64,000 nt of DNA from CTSoil-043 sp963821235 (GCA_963821235.1 CAWGCS010000001.1:1178001-1242000), one strand, 5' to 3'. Counted from the stretch's first letter, positions 18,328-27,932 are shown. Numbers and translations: made by a program. Notes: generated by a model not told the origin, from the letters alone.

Positions 18328-20361
18328 ATGAGCGACACCTTCGACTTCGACCGCTTCCTCGCCCTGCCGCGCCTGTCCGGGCTGCGCCTCTCGCCCGACG
18401 GACGGCGCCTCGTCGTCGCCGTCGGCGGGCCCGACCCCGACGGCAAGAAGATGCGCTCGGCACTGTGGCAGGTGGACCCAGCTGGGACCGCCCCGCCGCG
18501 CCGGCTGACGCGCTCGGCGGAAGGGGAGGCCGGTGGATTCGAGTTCCTCCCCGACGGCTCGCTCCTCTTCACCTCGAGCAGGCCGGACCCGGACCAGAAG
18601 CCCGACCCCGATCGCAAGGTCCACGCCCTCTGGCTCCTCCCGCCGGACGGCGGCGAGGCCCGCCTCCTGGCCGCCCCGGAGGGCGGCGTGGACGGGCTGG
18701 CCGTCGCCCGGTCGGCCGCGGTGGTCGCCTTCGGGGCGGGCGTCTTCCCTGGGGCGTCCGGCTTCGCGGCCGACGCCGAGCGGGCCAAGGCCCGCAAGGA
18801 GGCCGGGGTCGGGGCGCTCCTCTTCGAGGACGACTACCCGATCCGTCACTGGGACCACTGGCTCGCGCCACGCCGCCGCCGGCTCTTCGCCGCAGCCCTG
18901 GCCGCCGACCCCGAGGCGCCCCTCCCGGAGCCCCGCGACCTGGAGCCCGACGTCGCCCCGACCACCTACGAGGAGACGGGATTCGCCCTCTCGCCGGACG
19001 GCCGGACCGTCGTCTCGTCGCGGAACGACGCCTCGGAGCTTCCCGGCATCCGGACGGACGTCGTGGCCATCGACATCGCGACCGGGGAGCGGCGGATGCT
19101 CACCCACGGCGACGCCTGGTACCACGCGCTGGCCGTCTCGCCCGACGGGCGCGCCGTGGCGGCCCTCCGCGAGTCCTTCGGGAGCCCCCGGGAGGCGAGC
19201 CGGGTGACCCTGGTCCTTCTCGACCTCGCCACCGGCGACCAGCGGACGCTCGCCCCGGACCTCGATCGCTGGCCGCAGAGCGCGACCTGGGCCGCGGACG
19301 GGTCGGCGATCTTCTTCACTGCCGACGACGAGGGCCACCACCCGGCCTTCCGGCTCGACCTGGCCGACGGTCGGGTCAGGCGCCTGACGGCCGAGGGCGC
19401 CCTTGGCGACCTCTGCCCGAGCCCCGACGGGTCGGCCATCCTGGCCCTGTGCTCGACGATCGGCACGCCGCCACGGATCGTGCGCCTGGACGCACGGACG
19501 GCAGATCAGGTCCCCGTCGAGCTCTCGAACAGCATCGCCGAGGGCGGGATCGAGGCGCCGGGCATCGTCGAGCGCCTGGTGGCGCGGGCGTCCGACGGGA
19601 CCGCCGTCGGCAGCTGGCTCGTCCGGCCGGCCGGCGCGTCGGCCACGTCGCCAGCGCCGCTCGTCGTATGGGTCCACGGCGGGCCACTCGGCTCCTGGAG
19701 CAGCTGGCACTGGCGCTGGAATCCGCACCTCCTGGCGGCGCGTGGCTACGCCGTGCTCATGCCCGACCCGGCCATCTCGACCGGCTACGGCCAGGCGATG
19801 ATCCAGCGGGGCTGGGGAGACTGGGGAGCGGCGCCATACACGGACGTCGCCGCGGCGGTGGACGGCGCCCTGGCCACGCGCCGGGACCTCGACCCCGGGC
19901 GGACCGCGCTGATGGGCGGCTCGTTCGGCGGCTACATGGCCAACTGGGTGGCCGGCCAGACGGACCGCTACCGGGCGATCGTGACCCACGCCAGCCTCTG
20001 GGAGCTGCGCGGCTTCCACGGCACCACCGACACGGGCGCCTTCTGGGAGTTCGAGATGGGCGACCCGTACACCGAGCCCGAGCGGTACGTCAGCCAGTCG
20101 CCGTTCGCGCACCTCGGCGCGATCCGGACGCCGATGCTCGTCATCCACGGCGAGCAGGACTTCCGGGTCCCGGTCAGCGAGGCGCTCCGGCTCTGGACGG
20201 ATCTCCGCCGCCACGGGGTCGAGGGCAAGCTCCTCTACTTCCCGGACGAGAACCACTGGATCCTGAAGCCGCAGAACGCGCGCATCTGGTACGCGACGGT
20301 CCTCGCCTTCCTCGACGAGCACGTCCTCGACAAGCCGTTCGAGCGACCCGCGCTCTTGTAG
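18328..20361 (+). CDS. S9 family serine peptidase (acylaminoacyl/dipeptidyl-peptidase type)
   Basis: A 677-residue protein with an N-terminal beta-propeller (several repeats of the type LSPDGRRLVVA, ALSPDGRTVVSS, AVSPDGRAVAAL) and a C-terminal alpha/beta-hydrolase domain from about residue 430. The catalytic Ser is in GGSFGGYMANW, Asp in HGEQDFRVP and His in DENHWI, all in the expected order. No signal peptide is visible, so it is likely cytoplasmic and acts on peptides. AAGGA lies nine bases before ATG 18328. It may be cotranscribed with the aldolase. Confidence 0.93.
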   Translation: MSDTFDFDRFLALPRLSGLRLSPDGRRLVVAVGGPDPDGKKMRSALWQVDPAGTAPPRRLTRSAEGEAGGFEFLPDGSLLFTSSRPDPDQKPDPDRKVHALWLLPPDGGEARLLAAPEGGVDGLAVARSAAVVAFGAGVFPGASGFAADAERAKARKEAGVGALLFEDDYPIRHWDHWLAPRRRRLFAAALAADPEAPLPEPRDLEPDVAPTTYEETGFALSPDGRTVVSSRNDASELPGIRTDVVAIDIATGERRMLTHGDAWYHALAVSPDGRAVAALRESFGSPREASRVTLVLLDLATGDQRTLAPDLDRWPQSATWAADGSAIFFTADDEGHHPAFRLDLADGRVRRLTAEGALGDLCPSPDGSAILALCSTIGTPPRIVRLDARTADQVPVELSNSIAEGGIEAPGIVERLVARASDGTAVGSWLVRPAGASATSPAPLVVWVHGGPLGSWSSWHWRWNPHLLAARGYAVLMPDPAISTGYGQAMIQRGWGDWGAAPYTDVAAAVDGALATRRDLDPGRTALMGGSFGGYMANWVAGQTDRYRAIVTHASLWELRGFHGTTDTGAFWEFEMGDPYTEPERYVSQSPFAHLGAIRTPMLVIHGEQDFRVPVSEALRLWTDLRRHGVEGKLLYFPDENHWILKPQNARIWYATVLAFLDEHVLDKPFERPALL

Positions 20362-20391
20362 GGGAGGCGGGTCGCCGGCAACGGGCGCGGT

Positions 20392-20426
20392 CCTGGACGT
20401 CCCCGGACGCGTAGGTGGCGTCCAGG
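20392..20426. terminator. Stem-loop after the S9 peptidase gene
   Basis: CCTGGACG (20392-20399) and CGTCCAGG (20419-20426) form a perfect eight-base stem 30 bases past the stop codon. A second small stem GGCGA/TCGCC (20425-20438) follows. There is no T-tract. It lies between the rightward peptidase gene and a leftward GNAT remnant, so it could act on both strands. The stretch 20362-20523 otherwise holds nothing I recognise. Confidence 0.35.
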
Positions 20427-20523
20427 GCGAGGAGTCGCCACGGTCCAAGCCCGGCAGACGCCTGCCGGAATGCCGTCGGCTCGTCATCCACGCTCGTCCC
20501 AGCCTCCGCGCTCGTCGTCGCGA

Positions 20524-21063
20524 TCAGTCCATCTCCATGAAGGGACGCGCGTTGCGGACGACCCCGACGTCGGCGGGCGTCCAGGCCGCCAGCCGGCAGG
20601 CCATCCAGGCCTCGTCGGGCCAGTGCTCCGGCGGTTGCATGCCCTGGGCGCGGGCGGGCCCGAATCAGAACCGCGGGTAGTAGGTGGGATGGCCGAGGAG
20701 GACGACGGCCGCGACGGCCTCGCGATCGCACTGCTCGAGGGCGGCCCGGATCAGCTTCGCCCCGATCCGACGGCCCTGCCAGGCCGGCACGACGGCGATC
20801 GGGCCGAGGGCGACGATGCGGCTCTCCACCCGCGTCCCGTCGGGGCGCTCCAGCTCCGCCGCGGTGAGGAGGCAATGGCCGACGACCCGGCCCTCCACCT
20901 CGGCCACCAGCGAGCGCGAGGAGTCGTAGTCGCCCGAGACCCGAAGCGCGTCGAGCAGCCGGGCCTCGGCATCGGTCGGGAAGGACGCCGCCTGCACCGC
21001 CCGGACCGCCGCCACGTCGGCCGGGTCGGCAGCCCGCTCGGCGCGGATGGCGACGACAGGCAG
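20524..21063 (-). pseudogene. GNAT acetyltransferase interrupted by an in-frame TGA
   Basis: The frame reads as a complete YhbS-type N-acetyltransferase. The N-terminal part runs VVAIRAERAADPADVAAVRA; the CoA-binding site is VVPAWQGRRIGAKLI; and the C-terminal part has GHPTYYPRF, then TGA (20667-20665), then FGPARAQGM and WPDEAWMAC, ending NARPFMEMD at 20526-20524. Relatives have Gly where the TGA stands (PRFGF), so a single GGA to TGA change explains it. The conserved N-terminus also has no good start codon: only GTG 21015 is available, inside the domain, and upstream codons reach a stop at 21087-21085. The bases 21064-21216 beyond hold nothing evident. Confidence 0.75.
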
Positions 21064-21216
21064 GAGCGGGAGCCGAGGGATCGATCACCTGCCGATCGTG
21101 CGCGCCGCCGCGGCCGGAGCGCACGATCCGGACGTCCCGACCTCGCGTGCCCGGCGGGCCCGCGCACCCGGCCCGATGGCATCCGGCCGGCGCGGCAGGC
21201 GCGCGCCGCGGACCCC

Positions 21217-21852
21217 CTATCCCGCGGCGAGCGTCGTCCCGAGGCGGGTGTCGACCCGTCCGGGATGGGCGGCCTCCCAGGCCTCGATCTCGGGCAGCCG
21301 GGCGACCACGTAGCCGATCTCGTCGGTCCCGGCGAGGAGCATCTGCTTGGCGAACGGGTCGATCTCGAAATCGAGGGTCGAGCCGTCCGGCAGGAGGACG
21401 CCCTGCTCGGCGAGGTCGATCGTGAAGCGACCCTCCGGGTCGGCCTCGACGAGGGCAAAGAGCCGGGCATGCGTCGCCGGGTCGACCGCGATCGGCAGCA
21501 CACCGTTCTTGAGGGCGTTGTTGCGGAAGATGTCGGCGAAGCTGGTGCTGAGGACGGCCCGGATGCCCCACGCCGTCAGCGCCCAGGGCGCGTGCTCGCG
21601 CGAGGAGCCGGTCCCGAAGTTGCCTCCGACGAGGAGGATGCTCCGGCCGGCCATGCCGGGCCGGTCGAGGACGAACGGCGGGTTCTTGAGCGAGCCGTCG
21701 TCGTTGAACCGCCAGTCGTGGAAGAGGGCGTCGGCCAGGTCCGCCTTGTCGGTGATCTTCAGGTAGCGTGCCGGGACGACCTGGTCCGTGTCGACGTTCT
21801 CCGCCGGGAGCGGGACGACCTTGCTGGTGAACTGGCGGAACGGCTCGGCCAC
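21217..21852 (-). CDS. leuD: 3-isopropylmalate dehydratase small subunit
   Basis: A 211-residue swivel-domain subunit that forms, with LeuC, the isopropylmalate isomerase of leucine synthesis. It has the typical opening FRQFTSKVVPLPAENVDTDQ, split over motifs VPLPAENVDTDQVVPARYL, and GGNFGTGSSREHAPWAL, the substrate-binding loop, followed by TSFADIFRNNALKNGVLPI. GTG 21852 begins two bases after the leuC stop codon, so the pair is tightly coupled. Length matches bacterial LeuD. Confidence 0.95.
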   Translation of the reverse strand: MAEPFRQFTSKVVPLPAENVDTDQVVPARYLKITDKADLADALFHDWRFNDDGSLKNPPFVLDRPGMAGRSILLVGGNFGTGSSREHAPWALTAWGIRAVLSTSFADIFRNNALKNGVLPIAVDPATHARLFALVEADPEGRFTIDLAEQGVLLPDGSTLDFEIDPFAKQMLLAGTDEIGYVVARLPEIEAWEAAHPGRVDTRLGTTLAAG

Positions 21853-21854
21853 GG

Positions 21855-23303
21855 TCAGTACCCTCCGCCGACGGTCGCCGGCCGCTCGATCCCCGGCAAC
21901 GTCCGCGGATCCGTCACCACGCCCGCGATCGCGGTCGCCACAGCGGTGAGGGGCGAGGCCAGGAGCGTCCGGCCGCCCTTGCCCTGGCGGCCCTCGAAGT
22001 TGCGGTTGCTGGTGCTGACGGCGTACTGGCCGGGGCGCAGCTGGTCGCCGTTCATGGCGATGCACATGGAGCAGCCGGATTCGCGCCACTCCGCGCCGGC
22101 GGCGCGGAAGACCTCGTGGAGGCCCTCCCGCTCGGCCTGCGCCTTCACCTGCTGGCTGCCGGGGACCACCATGAGGCGCACTCCCGCGGCCACGTGACGG
22201 TCCCGGAGGGCGCCCGCGGCGAGGCGCAGGTCGCTGATCCGGGAATTGGTGCAGCTGCCGATGAAGACGACCTCCACCGGCTGGCCGGCGATCGGCTGGC
22301 CGGGGGTCAGGCCCATGTACTCCAGCGCCCGCGTGAAGGCACGGCTGCCGGCCCCGTCCGCAGCGTCCTCAGGGCGCGGGACGCGCCCGCTGACGGGGAT
22401 CCCCATGCCGGGGTTGGTGCCCCAAGTGATCATCGGCTCGAGGCTGCCGCCGTCGAGGGTGATCGAGGTGTCGAACGTCGCGCCCTCGTCGCTCGGCAGC
22501 TCCCGCCAGCGGGCGATCGCCGCGTCCCAGGCGGCGCCCCGGGGGGCGTGGCGGCGGCCGCGGACGTATTCGAACGTGGTTTCGTCAGGGGCCACCAGGC
22601 CGGCCCTCGCGCCCCCCTCGATGCTCATGTTGCAGATCGTCATCCGCTGCTCCATGGAGAGCGCGCGGATCGCCTCGCCGCGGTACTCGAAGACGTGCCC
22701 GGTCCCGCCCCCGATCCCGATGCGGGCGATGAGGGCCAGGATGACGTCCTTGGCGCCCACGCCTGGGCGGAGGCGGCCGTTCACGCGGACCTCGTAGGTG
22801 CGCGGCCGGCGCTGGAGGAGGGTCTGGGTCGCCAGGACCATCTCCACCTCGCTGGTGCCGATCCCGAAGGCGAGGGCCCCGAACGCGCCGTGGGTCGCCG
22901 TGTGGCTGTCGCCGCAGACGATCGTCATCCCGGGCTGGGTCAGGCCCAGCTCCGGGCCGATGACGTGGACGATCCCCTGGGTGTCGGAGCCGTAGGCATG
23001 GATCGGGATCCCGAACTCGGCGCAGTTGGCCTCCAGCTGCCGGACCTGGGCGGCGGCCATCGCGTCGATGATCGGGAGGTCGCGCGGCGTCGTGGGCGTG
23101 GAGTGGTCGGCGGTCGCGACCGTCCGGTCCGGGCGGCGGACGCGCAGGCCACGGGCGCGCAGGCTCGTGAAGGCCTGGGGCGAAGTGACCTCGTGGACGA
23201 GGTGGAGGTCGATGGCGATGACGGCGGGGGCGCCTTCGTCCTCGACGACGACGTGGTCGTCCCAGATCTTCTCGACGAGGGTTCGCGGGCGGGGATCGGA
23301 CAC
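21855..23303 (-). CDS. leuC: 3-isopropylmalate dehydratase large subunit
   Basis: A 482-residue [4Fe-4S] subunit of isopropylmalate isomerase. Cluster ligands are seen in FIGSCTNSRISDLR and ESGCSMCIAMNGDQL; other family motifs are VCGDSHTATHGAFGALAFGIG and ICNMSIEGGARAG. The start is GTG 23303 (VSDPRPRTLVEKIWDDHV), with CGGAG upstream. It forms a two-gene unit with leuD, separate from the leuA-leuB genes at 31.6-34.4 kb. Confidence 0.96.
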   Translation of the reverse strand: MSDPRPRTLVEKIWDDHVVVEDEGAPAVIAIDLHLVHEVTSPQAFTSLRARGLRVRRPDRTVATADHSTPTTPRDLPIIDAMAAAQVRQLEANCAEFGIPIHAYGSDTQGIVHVIGPELGLTQPGMTIVCGDSHTATHGAFGALAFGIGTSEVEMVLATQTLLQRRPRTYEVRVNGRLRPGVGAKDVILALIARIGIGGGTGHVFEYRGEAIRALSMEQRMTICNMSIEGGARAGLVAPDETTFEYVRGRRHAPRGAAWDAAIARWRELPSDEGATFDTSITLDGGSLEPMITWGTNPGMGIPVSGRVPRPEDAADGAGSRAFTRALEYMGLTPGQPIAGQPVEVVFIGSCTNSRISDLRLAAGALRDRHVAAGVRLMVVPGSQQVKAQAEREGLHEVFRAAGAEWRESGCSMCIAMNGDQLRPGQYAVSTSNRNFEGRQGKGGRTLLASPLTAVATAIAGVVTDPRTLPGIERPATVGGGY

Positions 23304-23376
23304 GGTGCGGCGGCTCCGGTGATGCGGCGGATCGAGCCCGAAGGGTAGCAGAGGGCGGGTCGCGGACCCCTCGACG

Positions 23377-24789
23377 TCAGCGGCGCAGCAGCTCCGGGCT
23401 GTTGGCCAGGCGGACGGCCACGTCGGCGAGGGCGGCAGTGAGCACCCTGGCCAGCCGCGTGTCGAGGTTCGCGAGGTCGTCGCAGGTGAGGTGGTAGCAG
23501 GGGTCGGCCGGCCGTCCGGCGATGGCCCCGGATGCCGCCGCCTGGTCCGCCGTGACGGGCTCGTTCGCTCCCGAGAAGACGCCCCCGACCGCGATGCCGC
23601 CCTCGGCGAAGCCGGCGTGGTCCGAGCCGCTCCCCAGGTCGACGCCGACCGCCGCCCCGCCCGCCCGCCCGACGGCCGCCGCGAGCAGGTCGTGCACCGC
23701 CGCCGACCCGACGGGCGCGCCCGGAAGGCTGTAGACCCCCGCGAAGCCGTTCGGCGAGCCGACCATGTCGGCGTTGAGGTAGACGAGGATCGCTCGCCGT
23801 CCTTCGGCCGAGAGTGACGTGGCGTAGCCGTAGGACCCGTGGAGGCCCAGCTCCTCGCCGCTCCAGAAGGCCAGCCGGATCGTCGCCCGGGGGCGCGTGC
23901 CGCCGAGCGCCCGGGCGATCTCGAGGAGCGCGGCGACGCCCGAGCCATCGTCGTTCATGCCGGGCCCGTCGATCACGGAATCGAGGTGGGCGCCGAGCAT
24001 CACCACGACGCCGGGCTCGCTGCCGGGCAGCTCGGCGAGGATCGACCGCGTCCGGACGGGCGTCGTCCGGGCATGCGTCACGAGACGGGCGGTGGCGCCA
24101 CCGGCCGCCGCCGCCTGGAGCGCTGCGGCCGCCTCCCGCGAGACGGCCGCCGCCGGGATCTCCAGGAACCGCGGCTCGATGAGGGTTGGCCGGTAGACGA
24201 CGCCGGCGGGCTGGCGCGGGTAGACGGCGATGAAGGCGGCGGCGCCGGCCTGCTGGGCGGCGATGACCTGGTCCCGGCGCAGGCACGGCCCGCTCGGCAC
24301 CACCACGATCGCCTTCGGGGGCAGGCGGCCATAGTGGGTCACCGCGCAGCCCTTCGCCGACTCGTCGGCCGCGGCCGGATCGCCGACGATCGAGACGACC
24401 GGACCCTCGACCTCCCCGGCGGGGGCGAAGATGAGCGGGAGGAGGTCGGCGGCGCCGAACGACCGGCCGCCGACGTCGAGCAGCGAGCCGCCGTCGTCCG
24501 TGAACGAGGCGTCCGTCACGGCGTCGTCGGTGACGGCCCAGCCCGCCGCGTGGAGCTCCCCGGCCACGAGGTCGGCCGCGGCGTCGTAGCCGGCGCTCCC
24601 GACGGCCCGGTACGGCGCCGAGGTCCCCGTCGCTGCCGCGAGGGACTCGAGCCGGGCGCGGAGCCCGGCCTCGGTGATCGCGCCGGCGACGGACCGGGCA
24701 TCGGGCGGGCGCCCGGTCGGTGACGTGGGGCCGCAGGCCGCCACGAGCACTGCCGCGATCACGACCGGCAGAAGGGACCGAGTCCTCAT
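23377..24789 (-). CDS. M28 family metallopeptidase, predicted lipoprotein
   Basis: A 470-residue exported aminopeptidase-like protein. The N-terminus is a lipoprotein signal, MRTRSLLPVVIAAVLVAACG, with the lipobox Cys at residue 19. The M28 domain has the zinc ligands in GAHLDSV and GMNDDGSG, the catalytic Glu pair in WSGEELGLHGSYG, NADMVGSPN and a late SDHAGFAEGG His. A protease-associated domain probably precedes it (about residues 110-220). It would be anchored outside the membrane and release amino acids from peptides. ATG 24789 follows a TACGGT box by six bases, suggesting a leaderless mRNA. It is divergent from the MMPL gene. Confidence 0.92.
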   Translation of the reverse strand: MRTRSLLPVVIAAVLVAACGPTSPTGRPPDARSVAGAITEAGLRARLESLAAATGTSAPYRAVGSAGYDAAADLVAGELHAAGWAVTDDAVTDASFTDDGGSLLDVGGRSFGAADLLPLIFAPAGEVEGPVVSIVGDPAAADESAKGCAVTHYGRLPPKAIVVVPSGPCLRRDQVIAAQQAGAAAFIAVYPRQPAGVVYRPTLIEPRFLEIPAAAVSREAAAALQAAAAGGATARLVTHARTTPVRTRSILAELPGSEPGVVVMLGAHLDSVIDGPGMNDDGSGVAALLEIARALGGTRPRATIRLAFWSGEELGLHGSYGYATSLSAEGRRAILVYLNADMVGSPNGFAGVYSLPGAPVGSAAVHDLLAAAVGRAGGAAVGVDLGSGSDHAGFAEGGIAVGGVFSGANEPVTADQAAASGAIAGRPADPCYHLTCDDLANLDTRLARVLTAALADVAVRLANSPELLRR

Positions 24790-24795
24790 CGCAGG

Positions 24796-24801
24796 ACCGT
24801 A
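24796..24801 (-). promoter_or_regulatory. Leaderless -10 box for the M28 peptidase gene
   Basis: TACGGT on the minus strand (24801-24796) stands exactly six bases before ATG 24789, and no ribosome-binding site is present. The intergenic space to the divergent MMPL gene is only 124 bases. Confidence 0.4.
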
Positions 24802-24913
24802 CCGCCGGCGGCGGCGATCGGTTCACTGCCCGCCAGCCACCCGTCCAACCGGACATCGGTTCGGTGACCGGCGGCACTTGGCGCCGCGAGCACGCCCCGC
24901 GCACCCTCGGGCC

Positions 24914-27589
24914 ATGTTCGACCGGATCGGCCGGCTGGTGGTCCGCGCCCCGCTCGTCGTCATCGCTGCCTGGGTCGCCGTCGCCGCCCTCTGCCTCGTC
25001 CTCGCGCCCGCCCTCTCGCGCGTCGGCTCCGCCGACGAGTCGAGCTTCCTGCCGGCCGACGTCGAGTCGGTCCAGGCGCGCCAGGTCGGCGCCGAGGCGT
25101 TCCCGGACGACGCGGCCCCCGGCACGGCGATCCTCGTCTTCACCCGGGAGAGTGGCCTGACCGCCGCCGACGGCACCTACCGCGACGAGCTCGCGGCGTG
25201 GCTGACGGACCCTTCGACGCCGGAGCAGGTGCGCAGCCACGTGCTGGGCGTCAGCACCGTGGCCACGGATCCCGTGCGGGCTACCGAGATGACGAGCGGC
25301 GACGGGACGACCGAGCTGGCCACCGTCCGCCTCGACGTGGTCTCCTTCCAGCAAGGCGCGAACGCCGCCGTGTCCGGGATCCGCGAGCACATCGCGGCGA
25401 CGGCGCCGGCCGGTCTCGCGGTTCACGTCAGCGGATCGGTGGGGATCGGCGCCGACTATGTCGAGGCCCTCACGGAAGGGACCGACCGGACCACGATCGT
25501 GACGATCCTGCTGGTGGTCATCATCCTGCTGGCGATCTACCGGGCGCCGCTGGCCGCCCTGGTCCCGCTGCTCACGATCGGGGCCGCCTTCCTCGTATCG
25601 CGCGGGCTCCTCGGCTGGGTCGCCGAGTCGGGCGTGAAGGTGAGCACGCTGATCGAGTCGTTCGTCGTGGTTCTCGTCTTCGGCGTCGGCACCGATTACA
25701 CGATCTTCCTCGTCAGCCGCTACCGCGAGGAGCTTGCCCGGACGCCGGACGGGGGGCGGAGCGCGGCCTCCCGGGCCGCCGCGGCGGAGCGCACCGTGGC
25801 CCGCATCGGGGCGGTCATCGCTGCCTCGGCCGCCACCGTGATCGTCGGTCTCGTCTCCCTGGCGGCGGCTCGCTTCGGCCTGGTTCAGACGATCGGCCCG
25901 GCGATGGCCCTCGCGATCGCCGTGACGCTGGCCGCGGGCCTCTCCCTCGCCCCCGCCCTCCTCGTCGTCTTCGGGCCGGCCCTCTTCTGGCCACGCCACC
26001 CGCGTCCGGTCGGGGAGGAGGCGGCGGCCTCCGCCTGGGATCGCCTCGCCGGGTGGATCGAGGGTCGTCCGATCCTGGTGGCCGGGATCGTCGTCGCCGC
26101 CCTGGCGGTCGCCGCCCTGGCGATCCCGGCACCGACCACGAGCTTCGACATGCTGGCCGAGCTGCCGGCGACGTCGGACGCGCGGATCGGCTTCGACCGA
26201 GTCGCCGACCACATGGACCGCGGGCGCCTCATGCCGATCGTGACGTACCTCGACGACCCGGCGATCGAGCTGACCTCGCCAGCCGGGCTGGCGGCCATCG
26301 CCAGGGCCACCGAGGCCATCGCCGCGACCGACGGCGTCGCCTCCGTCCGGAGCCTCGTCGCCCCGACCGGCACCGGAGTCCTCGACGACGTCCACCCATC
26401 GAAGCAGCTCCGTACGTTCGCGGCCCAGGTCCGCCTGCTCGCCCAGCCTGGGGCCATCGACATGCTCATGGCCCAGCCCGACCTTGCCTCCGGCCTCACC
26501 ACGGGGGCCGCCTGGCTCGACGCTCTCGGCGCGGGACACGCCGGGGTCGCGGCCGATCCCAGCTGGGGGGCCGCCGTCGAGGCGCGCACCTCCCTCACCC
26601 AGTCGCTGACCGGCCTGATGATCCCGGGCATTCCGGCCGCGACCGCCACCCAGCTCAAGGCGGACGTCACGGCGGCTGCCGCGGACCTGGCCACGGCCCT
26701 CGACGCGGTGGCGGCCGGCCTCGAGGCGGATCCGGACCAGGACTGGTTCCTCGCCCGCGGGCTGGCCGGAGACGCGGGTGCCCAGGTCGAGCTCCTCGTG
26801 GCCTCGTTCGTCGGGTCGGACGGCCACGTCAGCCGCATCTCGACCGTGGCCTCGGACGACCCGTACTCCAGCGCCGCCTCCGAGACCGTCGGTCGGGTGC
26901 GCACGGCGATCGCGCCACTGGCGTCGCCGCCTGGTGTCCGCACCCTCGTCGGCGGCCCGACCGCCGAGTTCGCCGACATCCACGTCACCATGGAGGCCGA
27001 CTTCAAGGTCGTCGCCATCCTGACGATCGTCGGGATCCTGGCCGTGCTGATGCTCCTCCTCCGCAGCATCGTCGCCCCGCTCTACCTCGTGGCGACCGTC
27101 CTCATCGCCTACGTCACCACGCTGCACCTGTCCGGAGCGCTCTTCGAGGGGGTCCTCGGTCAGCCGGGCGTCAACACCTACCTCGGCCTGATCGTGTTCG
27201 TGCTGCTCGTCGCCCTCGGATCGGACTACAACATCTTCGTCACGAGCCGGATCCGCGAGGAGGGCGCGGCCGGCGACCTCCGGGCGGGCATCCGCCGGGC
27301 GTCGGCGCGGACCGGGGCGGTCGTCGCCTCGGCCGGCATCATTCTCGCCGGCACGTTCGGGTCGCTCATGACGGCACCCCTCCTGATCCTCTTCCAGATC
27401 GGCGCCGCGGTCGCCATCGGCGTGCTGATCGACACGCTCGTCGTCGGCAGCATCCTCGTGCCCGCGCTGGCCGCGGCGTTCGGCGAGCGGAGCTGGTGGC
27501 CGTCCCGGCGCCGCCTCGCCCCGGCCGCGCCAGCGCCCGAGGGACCGGCCTCCATGCTCGGGCCGCCGGCGACCGGACCTACGGGCTAG
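24914..27589 (+). CDS. MMPL/RND-type membrane transporter
   Basis: An 891-residue exporter of the MmpL/hydrophobe RND family. It has two halves, each with one helix, an extracytoplasmic domain and five further helices. The signature after helix 4 appears twice: FGVGTDYTIFLVSRYREE in the first half and LGSDYNIFVTSRIREE in the second. The N-terminal helix follows MFDRIGRLVVRAPL. Such proteins export lipids, siderophores or drugs with proton motive force; the substrate is not evident. It starts at ATG 24914 without an obvious ribosome site, and its only close neighbour is the divergent M28 peptidase. Confidence 0.92.
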   Translation: MFDRIGRLVVRAPLVVIAAWVAVAALCLVLAPALSRVGSADESSFLPADVESVQARQVGAEAFPDDAAPGTAILVFTRESGLTAADGTYRDELAAWLTDPSTPEQVRSHVLGVSTVATDPVRATEMTSGDGTTELATVRLDVVSFQQGANAAVSGIREHIAATAPAGLAVHVSGSVGIGADYVEALTEGTDRTTIVTILLVVIILLAIYRAPLAALVPLLTIGAAFLVSRGLLGWVAESGVKVSTLIESFVVVLVFGVGTDYTIFLVSRYREELARTPDGGRSAASRAAAAERTVARIGAVIAASAATVIVGLVSLAAARFGLVQTIGPAMALAIAVTLAAGLSLAPALLVVFGPALFWPRHPRPVGEEAAASAWDRLAGWIEGRPILVAGIVVAALAVAALAIPAPTTSFDMLAELPATSDARIGFDRVADHMDRGRLMPIVTYLDDPAIELTSPAGLAAIARATEAIAATDGVASVRSLVAPTGTGVLDDVHPSKQLRTFAAQVRLLAQPGAIDMLMAQPDLASGLTTGAAWLDALGAGHAGVAADPSWGAAVEARTSLTQSLTGLMIPGIPAATATQLKADVTAAAADLATALDAVAAGLEADPDQDWFLARGLAGDAGAQVELLVASFVGSDGHVSRISTVASDDPYSSAASETVGRVRTAIAPLASPPGVRTLVGGPTAEFADIHVTMEADFKVVAILTIVGILAVLMLLLRSIVAPLYLVATVLIAYVTTLHLSGALFEGVLGQPGVNTYLGLIVFVLLVALGSDYNIFVTSRIREEGAAGDLRAGIRRASARTGAVVASAGIILAGTFGSLMTAPLLILFQIGAAVAIGVLIDTLVVGSILVPALAAAFGERSWWPSRRRLAPAAPAPEGPASMLGPPATGPTG

Positions 27590-27621
27590 CTGGGTGTCTC
27601 CGGACCCGGATGCAGGTCGCG

Positions 27622-27649
27622 TTGACGGAACGGCGATCCCTGCTACACT
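27622..27649 (+). promoter_or_regulatory. Promoter of the ilv-leu operon
   Basis: TTGACG (27622-27627), a 16-base spacer and TACACT (27644-27649) make a good sigma-70-type promoter, the best in the window. A start site near 27656 would give about 46 bases before the leader ORF. Confidence 0.65.
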
Positions 27650-27701
27650 CCGGCCACTCGCCGCACGCGCGGCGAGCCCGCGCAGGGAGCCGCCCGGCAC
27701 C

Positions 27702-27905
27702 ATGGGCTACGCCAACGGCCAGGATCGCCGCCCCGTCGCCGTCGTCGTGACGAGCGATGGCCGCCGCGTGAACGTGCCCCTCGACGAGCTCGAGCCCGAC
27801 GCCCCCACCGTATCGCTGCGGTCCATTCTCCTCTCCCTTCTTGGCCTTCTGGGCCTTATTGGCGGCTCCCGACGGGAGTCTGGAGGACGACGGACGGAGC
27901 GCTAG
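27702..27905 (+). CDS. Leader ORF with Leu/Ile codon run, ahead of ilvB
   Basis: ATG 27702 to TAG 27905 encodes 67 residues. The first 40 are polar and Val-rich (RRPVAVVVTSDGRR). Codons 42-53 (27825-27860) are ATT CTC CTC TCC CTT CTT, then GGC CTT CTG GGC CTT ATT: nine of twelve are Ile or Leu, both Ile codons are ATT and four of seven Leu codons are CTT, although the neighbouring genes use ATC and CTC almost exclusively. A seven-base-pair hairpin (27864-27880) follows at once, and a terminator hairpin starts 27 bases after the stop codon. This is the layout of a branched-chain amino-acid attenuator. The long N-terminal part is unusual for a leader peptide; an internal GTG start or a dual function is possible. 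Confidence 0.7.
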   Translation: MGYANGQDRRPVAVVVTSDGRRVNVPLDELEPDAPTVSLRSILLSLLGLLGLIGGSRRESGGRRTER

Positions 27906-27932
27906 GCGCGACGAACGGACGGAACCAACAGG

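Noticed and set aside
20665..20667. TGA read as glycine (alternative genetic code) in the GNAT gene
   Set aside because: Many well-defined genes in the window end in TGA, including ATGA/GTGA overlaps, so TGA is a normal stop; a point mutation is simpler.
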